Below, piece by piece: positions 1 to 6,906 of a stretch of DNA of 28,968 nucleotides. Where the stretch lies: contig CAZVQR010000002.1 of the NCBI GenBank assembly GCA_964629505.1, positions 1-28,968 on the forward strand. Direction: 5' to 3'. This stretch comes from 2-02-FULL-44-35 sp964629505. Lineage in GTDB: Bacteria > Patescibacteriota > Minisyncoccia > Phycocordibacterales > DSPV01. The notes under the pieces are model-generated. The model had not been told where the DNA came from. It saw nothing but the letters and a program-made list of their open reading frames with translations, and made no database searches. Each line of letters opens with the position of its first letter. Position 1 is the stretch's first letter. Made by a program: the position numbers and the translations under genes.

Positions 1-1515
1 CAAATCAAAAGTATCGCCGATGGCGGTACCCAAAGCCACCACCAAATTTTTAATTTGTTCAGAGGCCAGCATTTTGTCCAAGCGGGCTCGTTCAATATTC
101 AAAATCTTGCCGCGCAACGGCAGAATCGCCTGAATTCTTCGGTCGCGTCCGGTTTTTGCACTTCCGCCGGCCGAATCGCCTTCTACCACAAACAATTCGG
201 ATTCGGTCGGGTCATTGGATTGGCAATCGGCCAATTTGCCCGGCAAAGTCATGCCTTCCAGCGCGCCTTTGCGCAAAACCGAATCCTTAGCCGCCTTCGC
301 CGCCTTACGCGCTTTCAAAGCCAACGCCACTTTGTTGATAATCGCTCGCGCGTCATCCGGCTTTTCTTCCAGAAAAGCGGCGAGAGCATCGCCGAAAACC
401 GCCGAGACCGCGCTTTGGGCTTCCACGCTGCCAAGCTTGGCTTTAGTTTGACCTTCAAATTGCACTTCACGAAGTTTAACCGAAATCGCCGCTGTCAGGC
501 CTTCCAAAACATCGTCGCCGGTAAAACTATCATCAGCGTTTCTAATCAAATTGTTATTCTTGCCGTAATTGTTCAAAGTGCGCGTCAGCGCGGTCTTAAA
601 ACCGGTCAGATGAGTGCCGCCTTCCGAATTATAGATATTGTTGGCAAACGGCAAAATGCGCGAGGCAATATCGTCCGTATATTGGAAGGCTACTTCCACC
701 GATTCAATGCCTTCGGCGGTTTTTTCAATATAGAAAATATTTTTATGAATCGGCTTGAAAAGTTTGTTGTAAAAAGCGATCAGCGATACCAAACCGCCTT
801 CAAAATAAAAGGTCTGCGACGGTAAATCCAAAACGAGTTCACGGAAATAAAAAACATCGGCGAGGTCAATTGGGTCAGAAAAATCTCGCGCGTCAATGAT
901 CGAAATCCGCAAACCTTTCACCAAATAGGCCTGTTGGCGCATGTGGCTGATCACCCGATTAAAATCAAAATTAATTCCTTCCTTAAAGATTTCCGGGTCG
1001 GGTTCAAAAGTGACAATCGTGCCATGTAAATTTGACTTGCCGATTTTTTTAACCGCCGCTTTTCGTTTGCCTTGTTTGTATTCTTGATAATAAACACCAT
1101 CGTCGCGATGGACTAATACTTCGCAAAAAATTGACAGAGCGTTAACCACCGAAGCGCCAACACCGTGTAAGCCGCCGGACACTTGGTAGCTTTCGTTGTT
1201 GAATTTGCCACCGGCGTGGAGTGTCGTCATAATAGTTTCCAAGGCCGAAACCTTGGTTTGCTTGTGAATGTCCACCGGCACACCACGGCCATTGTCCACC
1301 ACCCGCACCTGATTTTTTGGCAACAGAACGATTTCAATGTCATTGGCAAAACCGCCCATCGCTTCGTCGCGGGAGTTATCAAAAATTTCGGTGATGAGGT
1401 GATGCAAACCGTCTGGCCCAGTCGTGCCAATATACATGCCGGGGCGCTTGCGCACCGGCTCCAAACCTTCCAAAACCGTAATTGCTTCAGCGGTATAGCT
1501 CTTATTTTTCGCCAT
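1..1515 (-). CDS. gyrB: DNA gyrase subunit B, 3' part missing at window edge
   Basis: This is the ATPase subunit of DNA gyrase, which with GyrA introduces negative supercoils in the cytoplasm. The reading frame is open from ATG at 1515 to the window edge, giving 505 residues. It begins MAKNKSYTAEAITVLEGLEP. GHKL ATPase motifs follow: FDNSRDEAMGG, VVDNGRGVP and SGGLHGVGASVVNALS. The Toprim motif EGDSAGGSAKTGRDR starts near residue 445 and is followed by ILPLRGKILNIERA. The remaining Toprim and C-terminal residues (roughly 130, from usual family length) lie beyond the window. No Shine-Dalgarno sequence precedes the ATG. The gene follows tRNA-Ala but has its own extended -10 box. ParE is the main alternative; the motifs and the lack of a second type II topoisomerase here favour GyrB without proving it. 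Confidence 0.95.
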   Translation of the reverse strand, partial: MAKNKSYTAEAITVLEGLEPVRKRPGMYIGTTGPDGLHHLITEIFDNSRDEAMGGFANDIEIVLLPKNQVRVVDNGRGVPVDIHKQTKVSALETIMTTLHAGGKFNNESYQVSGGLHGVGASVVNALSIFCEVLVHRDDGVYYQEYKQGKRKAAVKKIGKSNLHGTIVTFEPDPEIFKEGINFDFNRVISHMRQQAYLVKGLRISIIDARDFSDPIDLADVFYFRELVLDLPSQTFYFEGGLVSLIAFYNKLFKPIHKNIFYIEKTAEGIESVEVAFQYTDDIASRILPFANNIYNSEGGTHLTGFKTALTRTLNNYGKNNNLIRNADDSFTGDDVLEGLTAAISVKLREVQFEGQTKAKLGSVEAQSAVSAVFGDALAAFLEEKPDDARAIINKVALALKARKAAKAAKDSVLRKGALEGMTLPGKLADCQSNDPTESELFVVEGDSAGGSAKTGRDRRIQAILPLRGKILNIERARLDKMLASEQIKNLVVALGTAIGDTFDL

Positions 1516-1539
1516 ATTTTTCTTGTTTCTAACACTCTT

Positions 1540-1548
1540 ATTCTAGCA
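1540..1548 (-). promoter_or_regulatory. extended -10 promoter of gyrB
   Basis: Reading leftward, TGCTAGAAT is an extended -10 (TGn plus TAGAAT). No good -35 is visible at 17 nt. Expected transcription starts near 1532, giving a leader of about 17 nt without a Shine-Dalgarno sequence. The same TGCTA core occurs before ddl, alaS, pgk and the response regulator. Confidence 0.55.
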
Positions 1549-1609
1549 GAAAACCTCCCCCTTTGAAAGCCCTTTGGGGATAAAATTTAGTCAAAAATCA
1601 AGATAATTT

Positions 1610-1681
1610 TGGACTGGGGGGGAGTCGGACCCCCGGCCTCCGCTTTGCAAAAGCGGCGTTCTACCGCTGAACTACCAGCCC
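1610..1681 (-). tRNA. tRNA-Ala (anticodon UGC)
   Basis: A full cloverleaf folds leftward. The acceptor GGGCTGG pairs with CCAGTCC and includes the G3:U70 pair that is the alanine identity element. The D arm is GTTC/GAAC with loop AGCGGTA. The anticodon stem CCGCT/AGCGG closes loop TTTGCAA, anticodon TGC. The T stem is GGGGG/CCCCC. CCA is not encoded; the 3' flank is AAAA. The T loop reads TCCGACT, so position 55 is C where nearly all elongator tRNAs have U (pseudouridine). The gene lies 15 nt after the pterin dehydratase stop, so it is probably cotranscribed with ddl and that gene and released by processing. Confidence 0.95.
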
Positions 1682-1696
1682 GTAATAATCAGACAA

Positions 1697-2032
1697 CTAT
1701 GTGAGCTTATCAATTTTTGCTGCCAGGATAAAGTCGTTTTCGGATAGGCCGCCGACGGCGTGAGTCCAGAGCAAAACCTTAACTTCACCCCAAGCGATAC
1801 AAAGTTCGGGATGATGGCCTTCCACTTCGGCGAGAATGGCAACTTTATCAGCGAAAACCATCGCCATTTTGAAATCGGGAAACTGCCACTTTTTGGAAAT
1901 TTTCTTGAATTCAGCATCAGCGCGCCAGCCGCTTATTTCCGCCAAAAACTTTTTCGCTTGCTGTTGGCTTAACGGCAAACCGCCCACTTCGCAAACCGAA
2001 CATTTTTTTGAAACTAAATCAGTCATACTCAT
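1697..2032 (-). CDS. pterin-4a-carbinolamine dehydratase family protein
   Basis: This 111-residue protein belongs to the PCD/DCoH family, which dehydrates 4a-hydroxytetrahydropterin. The family signature is clear: GHHPELCIAWGEVKV, then THAVGGLSENDFILAAKID, with the HHP catalytic histidines. An N-terminal CSVCEVGG adds two cysteines. The ATG at 2032 overlaps the TGA of ddl as ATGA, which fixes the start and indicates translational coupling; a second in-frame ATG lies two codons later. A longer upstream reading exists in this frame but runs inside ddl and is not coding. No aromatic amino acid hydroxylase is present in the window, so the physiological role is unknown. tRNA-Ala follows. Confidence 0.9.
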   Translation of the reverse strand: MSMTDLVSKKCSVCEVGGLPLSQQQAKKFLAEISGWRADAEFKKISKKWQFPDFKMAMVFADKVAILAEVEGHHPELCIAWGEVKVLLWTHAVGGLSENDFILAAKIDKLT

Positions 2033-3003
2033 TTTCTCGTTAAAGCGAGAGTCAGTAAGTGTTCCAGAAAATCGGGCAAAGAGCAACCGACGGCGGCGAG
2101 GGATTTGGGCAAAAGCGATTCGTTGGTTAAACCCGGAAGAGCGTTGACTTCCAAAAAATAAATACCGCGCTTCGGTGAAACGATAAAATCCGAACGGGAG
2201 TAATGGCCAAGTCCAAGAGTTTGGTGGACCAACGCCGCCGCTTGCTGGATTGTTGCTTTTTCTTCCGGCGAGAAATTGCCCGGGCAAACCTCGCGAGAAA
2301 TGCCGGAATACTTAGCTTGATAATCAAAAAATTCCTTGTCGGCTGGCGGAATTATTTCCACCGGTAGCAACTGATAAATTTCCTCGCCCCGAAAATTTTC
2401 CACCACCCCGCAAGTCGCTTCCCTACCTTGGATGTATTCTTCCACCAGCACCGCGTCTGATTTTTCCAAAACGCCAAGAATCAACTCGCGAAAAGTTTTG
2501 AAATCACGGGCAATGCCAACGCCAATCGACGAACCGAGTGCCATTGGTTTGATCACTGATGGCTGAATAAAGGTTTGCCAAATTTCCATTATTTTTCTTT
2601 CCAAATCTGTTTCAGAATTTTCAATGACAATATGGCGCGGCATTTTCAACAGTAAGTGGGCAATAGAATTTTTCGTCATCACTTTATTCATTGCCATTGC
2701 CGAAGGCAAAGAGCGCGAACCGGTGAATGGCACGCCAAAATGTTCCAAAATTCTCTGGACTTTGCCGTCCTCACCGTATTCGCCGTGCAAAGCATTAAAG
2801 ACCACATCAACGCGGTGAAGAATATAATCCTCGCCGCGCTGGAAACCATCCATGTGCCAAGCGCCGTCTTTGGCAATGAAAATATCCCTCGGCTCATAAC
2901 GCTCGCGATTTAAGTTTTTCAAAACGCTGGTGCCGGTCTGGAGCGATACCTCATATTCGCTGGATGGTCCGCCGCGCAATACGCCAACAATGATTTTTGA
3001 CAT
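2029..3003 (-). CDS. ddl: D-alanine--D-alanine ligase
   Basis: This ATP-grasp enzyme joins two D-alanines for peptidoglycan precursors in the cytoplasm; here it has 324 residues. Visible motifs in order are GGPSSEYEVSLQTG, FNALHGEYGEDGKVQ, KPMALGSSIGVGI, EEYIQGREATCGVV, the omega-loop FDYQAKYSG, and the metal-binding end EVNALPGLTNESLLP. Most Ddl enzymes read EVNTxPGMT there, a mild change. I chose the ATG at 3003 rather than one ten codons upstream because MSKIIVGVLRGG matches the family N-terminus and because an extended -10 box lies 6 nt before it. The upstream ATG would overlap that promoter. The gene is coupled to the pterin dehydratase by an ATGA overlap. Confidence 0.95.
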   Translation of the reverse strand: MSKIIVGVLRGGPSSEYEVSLQTGTSVLKNLNRERYEPRDIFIAKDGAWHMDGFQRGEDYILHRVDVVFNALHGEYGEDGKVQRILEHFGVPFTGSRSLPSAMAMNKVMTKNSIAHLLLKMPRHIVIENSETDLERKIMEIWQTFIQPSVIKPMALGSSIGVGIARDFKTFRELILGVLEKSDAVLVEEYIQGREATCGVVENFRGEEIYQLLPVEIIPPADKEFFDYQAKYSGISREVCPGNFSPEEKATIQQAAALVHQTLGLGHYSRSDFIVSPKRGIYFLEVNALPGLTNESLLPKSLAAVGCSLPDFLEHLLTLALTRK

Positions 3004-3009
3004 ATTAAG

Positions 3010-3018
3010 ATTATAGCA
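3010..3018 (-). promoter_or_regulatory. extended -10 promoter of ddl, likely leaderless
   Basis: Leftward TGCTATAAT is a perfect -10 with the TGn extension. Only 6 nt separate it from the ATG at 3003, so transcription should begin at or next to the start codon. It diverges from the response regulator promoter. Confidence 0.65.
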
Positions 3019-3040
3019 GAAAACTGAATTCACATTTTAA

Positions 3041-3069
3041 TTGACATAAAAACTATCCCGTGCTATTAA
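3041..3069 (+). promoter_or_regulatory. sigma70-type promoter of response regulator gene
   Basis: TTGACA at 3041-3046, a 17-nt spacer and TATTAA at 3064-3069, preceded by TGC, make a near-consensus promoter. Expected start is near 3076. The Shine-Dalgarno AAAGG at 3086-3090 stands 7 nt before the ATG, unlike the leaderless genes next door. Confidence 0.7.
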
Positions 3070-3097
3070 TTCAGTAGAACAAACGAAAGGCAATGAT

Positions 3098-3496
3098 ATG
3101 AAAATATTGTTGGTGGAAGATTATGATAGTTTTCGAAAAATCCTGAGAATCATGCTTGAATCTCGCGGTTATGAGATTGTTGAAGCAACTGACAAAGGTT
3201 CGGCTTGCCGGATAATTCAGGAATCAGTCCAAGAATTGGATTTGATTCTTACGGATTGCGACTTGCCTGCTCCCGACGAGGGACTGGAAGTTATCACCTT
3301 CGCCCAAGACATCATTGATTTTTTCGGACACAAAAATGTTCCGATGATTCTGATGTCCGGACGGGAAAAAAATGTCGCCGCCCAAACGATTGGCGCGGAG
3401 TTCCTTTTCAAACCGTTCGGGCTGAACGACTTCAAAGCTGCTCTTGACCGGGCATTGGCCAGAAACGCCGAACACGAACTTGTCGGAAAAGTATGA
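3098..3496 (+). CDS. stand-alone response regulator receiver domain protein
   Basis: This 132-residue cytoplasmic protein is one CheY-like receiver domain with no output domain. Conserved positions are E7/D8 (acid pocket), D53 in LILTDCDLP (phosphoacceptor), S87 in LMSGR (switch residue) and K105 in FLFKPF. The C-terminal helix ends ALARNAEHELVGKV. Family knowledge says it would be phosphorylated by a histidine kinase and act by protein contact; no kinase lies in the window, so partner and output are unknown. It stands alone on the plus strand between divergent ddl and convergent tgt. It has its own strong promoter, a good Shine-Dalgarno sequence and a terminator 17 nt downstream. Confidence 0.92.
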   Translation: MKILLVEDYDSFRKILRIMLESRGYEIVEATDKGSACRIIQESVQELDLILTDCDLPAPDEGLEVITFAQDIIDFFGHKNVPMILMSGREKNVAAQTIGAEFLFKPFGLNDFKAALDRALARNAEHELVGKV

Positions 3497-3512
3497 GAAA
3501 AGTTCTTTCCAT

Positions 3513-3547
3513 ACGACCCCTCCTTCGCGGCGGGGTTGTCTTTTTAT
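3513..3547 (+). terminator. intrinsic terminator of response regulator gene
   Basis: ACGACCCC (3513-3520) pairs with GGGGTTGT (3532-3539, one G:U pair), extended by CC/GG inside the loop, and is followed by TCTTTTTATTT. The tail overlaps the stop codon of convergent tgt. The leftward strand lacks a U tract, so it acts rightward. Confidence 0.8.
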
Positions 3548-4746
3548 TTCCCGTCCAGAATTTTTTGGCGGGCAGCTTTTACTAAATGAATAATAAAATA
3601 AAGATTATGAAGGGAAGCTAAAGTGCTGGCTAAAATTTCTTTAGCCCGGAACAGATGGGCGAGATAGGCGCGAGTAAAACTTGCCCCGCCAGGGCGGGGT
3701 GAACAAACATAACAACCGCAATTTTTCTGAATTGGTGAAAAATCATCAGCAAATTTGGCGTTGGTAATATTGATGCGGCCGTGTTTGGTGTAAAGCGTGC
3801 CATTGCGCGCCATTCGTGTCGGCGCCACGCAATCAAACAAATCGCAGCCGTTCTCAATCGCCGCAATTAAATCCTCCGGCTCGCCAATTCCCAACAAATG
3901 ACGCGGTTTTTCCTCGGGTAAGATTTCATTAACCCAACGCACCGCCGTGGCAATATCTTTTTTCTCAAATGAACCGCCGATGCCGAAACCGTCAAACCCG
4001 CCCGTACGACCGAGTCCGTCCGGTCGGGCGGGATCCATTCTACTAATCGCCCGCGCGCTTTCTTTGCGCAGGTCTTCAAATCGTCCACCCTGAACAATGC
4101 CGAAAAGCATTTGTTGTAACTTGGGAGTTGAGCTCCCAAGTTGGTGTTCGGCAAACGAGCGCGCCGCCCAACGATGAGTTCGCATCATTGCTTCTTTTTG
4201 ATATTCATAAGGCGCTTCGGGCGAGGTGCATTCGTCAAAAGCGAAAATAATGTCGGCGCCGATTTTTTGCTGAATTTCAATTGATTTTTCGGGCGTAAGG
4301 CGATGCTCACTGCCATCAAGGTGCGAACGAAAAGTCACGCCGTCCTCATCTATTTTTACTAATCTAGCTTGATTAGATAGCGAAGGCGAATCCACCGAAG
4401 TTTCTCCCGTAGCAATTTTACTGGTTTTATTTTCAAAGGCGGCGCCGAGCGAAAACACCTGAAAACCGCCGGAATCGGTCATGGTCGGTCCTTGCCAATT
4501 CATAAATTTTCCCAAACCTCCGGCTTTTTCTATTCGCTCGGCGCCGGGCTGTAAATACAAATGATAAGTATTAGCTAAAACAACTTGCGCACCGAGCTCT
4601 TTCAATTGTTCCGTGGAAACAGCTTTCACGGTCGCTTTGGTACCAACAGCAACGAAAGCCGGCGTTTCAATTTTACCGTGCGGGGTTTCCAAAACGCCGG
4701 CGCGCGCCAGTGAATTTTTCTTTCGTTTTTCTATCTTAAAATTCAT
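3544..4746 (-). CDS. tgt: tRNA-guanine(34) transglycosylase (queuine tRNA-ribosyltransferase)
   Basis: This enzyme of 400 residues exchanges G34 for a queuosine precursor in GUN-anticodon tRNAs. Catalytic D91 lies in TDSGGFQVFSLG and nucleophile D305 in FDCVAPTRMARNG. The substrate-binding motifs FDECTSP and GIVQGG are present, as is the zinc site C343/C345/C348 with H380 in LHNLYF. Residues about 238-251 (DPARPDGLGRTGG) are extra relative to the usual form, in which FDGFGIGG follows the preceding helix closely. They are encoded by a GC-rich palindrome, and a second palindrome encodes SPRPGG beside the zinc site. The ATG overlaps the alaS stop as ATGA, so alaS and tgt form one operon. No queuosine biosynthesis gene is in the window. 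The C-terminus is intact. Confidence 0.95.
   Translation of the reverse strand: MNFKIEKRKKNSLARAGVLETPHGKIETPAFVAVGTKATVKAVSTEQLKELGAQVVLANTYHLYLQPGAERIEKAGGLGKFMNWQGPTMTDSGGFQVFSLGAAFENKTSKIATGETSVDSPSLSNQARLVKIDEDGVTFRSHLDGSEHRLTPEKSIEIQQKIGADIIFAFDECTSPEAPYEYQKEAMMRTHRWAARSFAEHQLGSSTPKLQQMLFGIVQGGRFEDLRKESARAISRMDPARPDGLGRTGGFDGFGIGGSFEKKDIATAVRWVNEILPEEKPRHLLGIGEPEDLIAAIENGCDLFDCVAPTRMARNGTLYTKHGRINITNAKFADDFSPIQKNCGCYVCSPRPGGASFTRAYLAHLFRAKEILASTLASLHNLYFIIHLVKAARQKILDGK
3684..3699. repeat. GC-rich palindrome inside tgt
   Basis: CCCCGCCAGGGCGGGG is a 7-bp inverted repeat around AG. It lies in frame within tgt and encodes part of SPRPGGA immediately after the zinc-binding cysteines. Confidence 0.6.
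3997..4032. repeat. in-frame palindromic insertion in tgt
   Basis: CCCGCCC at 3997-4003 pairs with GGGCGGG at 4026-4032, and CGACCG at 4007-4012 pairs with CGGTCG at 4021-4026. The two helices share base 4026 and leave a short bulge on the left arm. The 36 bp match in length the roughly 12 extra residues in Tgt, so it looks like an inserted palindromic unit that kept the frame. Confidence 0.6.
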
Positions 4747-6497
4747 TCTAAAACCGCCTTAATCCTTCGGATTCCAGCGGCAACCGCTTCTTCCTTAATA
4801 ATTTTGAATTTACCGAGAACTCCGGTGCGCGCCACATGCGGCCCACCGCAAAATTCTTTGGAAAAGGCCGTTTCCAAATTTTCGCCGATATAATAAACAC
4901 TGATTTCGTCGCCATATTTTTCATTAAAAGAATGGTAAGCGCCGGTTTGTAACGCCTTTTCTTTCGGCAAAATTATTTTTTGAACCGGTAAATTCTCGGT
5001 AATTTTTTGATTGACGATTTCTTCCACTTTCTTTTTTTCTTCATCGGTCATTTTTGCCGAATGAACGAAATCAAAACGCAACCGTTCGGCGGTAATGTTG
5101 CTGCCTTTTTGCGACACCTTGTCGCCCAAAACTTCGTGAAGCGCCTGATGAAGTAAGTGAGTAGTAGTGTGATACTTGACCACCGGCTCGCTTTCATCCG
5201 CTAAACCGCCTTTGAATTTCTGCTCGGCACCGGCACGCGAGAGTTTCTGATGTTTTTTCATCGCCGTTTGGAATTTTTCCAGATCAATTTTAACCCCTTT
5301 TTCTTTCGCTAATTCCATAGTTAATTCTATAGGAAAACCATAACTGGTAAAAAGAACAAACGGGTCAGTGCCTTTTTCGAATTCTTTCAATCCCTTATCG
5401 ATTGTCTTCTCAAATTTTTCCACTTCCGCCAAAAATTCTTTCCCAACTATTTCAGTATTTTGCCCGCCAGAATGACTTTGTCGGGCTGGCAAAATACTAG
5501 AATTGATAATCTTTTTGTAATGTTCATTATTCAATCCGAGTTTTTTACCAAATCTCACGGTACGCCGGATAAGTCGACGCAGAATATATCCCCGATCGGT
5601 GTTTGAAGGAATTACACCATCAACGATAATAAACACTGCCGAACGAATATGGTCCACTATCACCCGCTTGTCTCGCAAGTTTCCGTTCGGAAAGACATCA
5701 TTAAGCAATCTCATAATCGGTGCAAAAATATCGGTGTCATAAATATTATTCACTCCTTGTAAAACCATCGCCAATCTTTCCAAACCGGCGCCGGTGTCCA
5801 CATTTTTTTGCGGCAATTTGCCTATAACTTTGCCGTCGCGTTTTTCATATTCCATAAAAACGTCGTTCCAAACCTCCACTACTTTCCTCGCTCCATCGGC
5901 GGCGAGATATTGTTCTTTGGTCATATCGCCCAACCCTTCTTTGGTCACATCATAAAACATTTCCGTGTCGGGACCGCAAGGACCATTATCACCAGCTGCC
6001 CACCAATTAGATTTGGCGGGCAAAAAATAAATGCGATTTTCCGGCAGATATTTTTTCCAGATTTGATATGCTTCGGTGTCTTTCGAGATATTTTTATCAC
6101 CTTCAAAAACCGTCACATAAAGTCGCTTAGGGTCCAAACCGAAACCGTCTTTTTTATCGGTCAATAATTCAAAACTCCATTTAATCGCTTCTTCTTTGAA
6201 ATAATCGCCCAGAGACCAATTACCGAGCATTTCAAAAAAAGTGGCGTGAGTAGCATCGCCGACTTCGTCAATGTCCACAGTGCGCAAACATTTTTGAACA
6301 TTAACTAAACGCCGGCCGAGCGGATGCGATTTGCCTAAAAGATATGGAATCAAGGGCTGCATACCGGCACTGTTGAATAATGTGGTATTGGTAATGCCTT
6401 TTTCGTCAGGCGTTATCAAAGAAGCCGAAGGAATGATTTTATGTCCTCGTTTTTCAAAAAATTCCAGAAATCTTCGGCGAATTTCAGCGGAGTTCAT
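4743..6497 (-). CDS. alaS: alanyl-tRNA synthetase lacking the C-Ala domain
   Basis: This enzyme of 584 residues charges tRNA-Ala. The class II catalytic core starts FLEFFEKRGHKIIPSASL; motif FNSAGMQPL (41-49), the WWAAGDNGPCGPDTE segment (165-179) and GAGLERLAM (237-244) follow. The editing domain keeps its metal ligands: H443xxxH447 and C550GGPH554, the latter usually CGGTH. The protein ends at GIRRIKAVLE, exactly after the editing domain, so the oligomerising C-terminal C-Ala domain of typical enzymes of about 870 residues is absent. I recall such truncation from CPR bacteria. Residues 333-348 (SSILPARQSHSGGQNT) are encoded by a palindrome and look inserted. An extended -10 box lies 6 nt before the ATG. 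The stop overlaps the tgt start. Confidence 0.95.
   Translation of the reverse strand: MNSAEIRRRFLEFFEKRGHKIIPSASLITPDEKGITNTTLFNSAGMQPLIPYLLGKSHPLGRRLVNVQKCLRTVDIDEVGDATHATFFEMLGNWSLGDYFKEEAIKWSFELLTDKKDGFGLDPKRLYVTVFEGDKNISKDTEAYQIWKKYLPENRIYFLPAKSNWWAAGDNGPCGPDTEMFYDVTKEGLGDMTKEQYLAADGARKVVEVWNDVFMEYEKRDGKVIGKLPQKNVDTGAGLERLAMVLQGVNNIYDTDIFAPIMRLLNDVFPNGNLRDKRVIVDHIRSAVFIIVDGVIPSNTDRGYILRRLIRRTVRFGKKLGLNNEHYKKIINSSILPARQSHSGGQNTEIVGKEFLAEVEKFEKTIDKGLKEFEKGTDPFVLFTSYGFPIELTMELAKEKGVKIDLEKFQTAMKKHQKLSRAGAEQKFKGGLADESEPVVKYHTTTHLLHQALHEVLGDKVSQKGSNITAERLRFDFVHSAKMTDEEKKKVEEIVNQKITENLPVQKIILPKEKALQTGAYHSFNEKYGDEISVYYIGENLETAFSKEFCGGPHVARTGVLGKFKIIKEEAVAAGIRRIKAVLE
5454..5498. repeat. in-frame palindromic insertion in alaS
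   Basis: AGTATTTTGCC (5454-5464) is perfectly repeated inverted as GGCAAAATACT (5488-5498), with a GC-rich 23-nt middle that allows a second register (GCCCG/CGGGC). The 45 bp are a multiple of three and encode a low-conservation linker of AlaRS before the editing domain. Confidence 0.65.
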
Positions 6498-6503
6498 TTT
6501 TTA

Positions 6504-6512
6504 AATATAGCA
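6504..6512 (-). promoter_or_regulatory. extended -10 promoter of alaS, likely leaderless
   Basis: Leftward TGCTATATT, followed by 6 nt (TAAAAA) and the ATG at 6497. Geometry is the same as at ddl. Confidence 0.6.
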
Positions 6513-6540
6513 GGAAAAACACAAAATCTAAAATGCGAAA

Positions 6541-6616
6541 ACGAACCTCGCAAATTTTTGTCCGCGTCGGAGCCCATCAGCAGATGGGTTAAGCGGCGAA
6601 AATTTACGAGGTTCGT
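6541..6616 (-). terminator. large hairpin, probable terminator of the DUF378 gene
   Basis: ACGAACCTCG and AAATTTT pair with AAAATTT and CGAGGTTCGT across 18 positions with one mismatch. The middle holds a second 7-bp hairpin (CCCATC/GATGGG). Reading leftward it ends in TTTTCGCATTTT, consistent with termination 19 nt after the DUF378 stop. At 76 nt it is unusually elaborate for a terminator and may be a repeat element. Confidence 0.5.
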
Positions 6617-6634
6617 TGGAGCAATCAGCCTAGA

Positions 6635-6859
6635 CTACTGAGCCGGCATCGAAGACGCTTTCACGCAGTTCTTGCAATTATTCTTGTGGGTGGCAATTTC
6701 GTAGATTGCCGACAAACCAACCAGAATGTAGACGATTGAAGACAGGCCGCTGCCGAGATAAGAAACCAAATCCCAGCTACTGCCGCCCAAACCGACCAAA
6801 AGCCAATTGAGACCGCCAACTATTAGGAGAATCCAGGCGATCAAATGCAAATTTTTCAT
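6635..6859 (-). CDS. DUF378 family small membrane protein
   Basis: This 74-residue protein has two predicted membrane helices: LHLIAWILLIVGGLNWLLVG (about 4-23) and LSSIVYILVGLSAIYEIA (about 39-56). The GGLNWLLVGL motif and the spacing are those of DUF378, a family of unknown function that is common in CPR genomes and some Firmicutes. The C-terminal tail is cytosolic or external with HKNNCKNC, two cysteines three apart. It lies 47 nt after pgk on the same strand. A possible -10 (TATTAT) lies about 20 nt before the ATG; no good Shine-Dalgarno is seen. The large hairpin downstream probably ends its transcript. Confidence 0.85.
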   Translation of the reverse strand: MKNLHLIAWILLIVGGLNWLLVGLGGSSWDLVSYLGSGLSSIVYILVGLSAIYEIATHKNNCKNCVKASSMPAQ

Positions 6860-6906
6860 AATTTTTAAAAACTAAGCTAATAATACTTCGACTACTGACA
6901 GCGTCA

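Noticed and set aside
55..825. Long plus-strand open frame opposite gyrB
   Set aside because: It is a shadow of the conserved gyrB frame on the other strand and has no recognisable domain or promoter.
1..1515. Topoisomerase IV subunit ParE instead of GyrB
   Set aside because: The motifs fit both families; GyrB is favoured as the usual single type II enzyme in small genomes, but the C-terminal part is not visible.
1697..2287. Longer 196-residue version of the pterin dehydratase
   Set aside because: The first 85 residues lie inside ddl in another frame and are not family-like; the ATGA overlap at 2032 gives the natural start.
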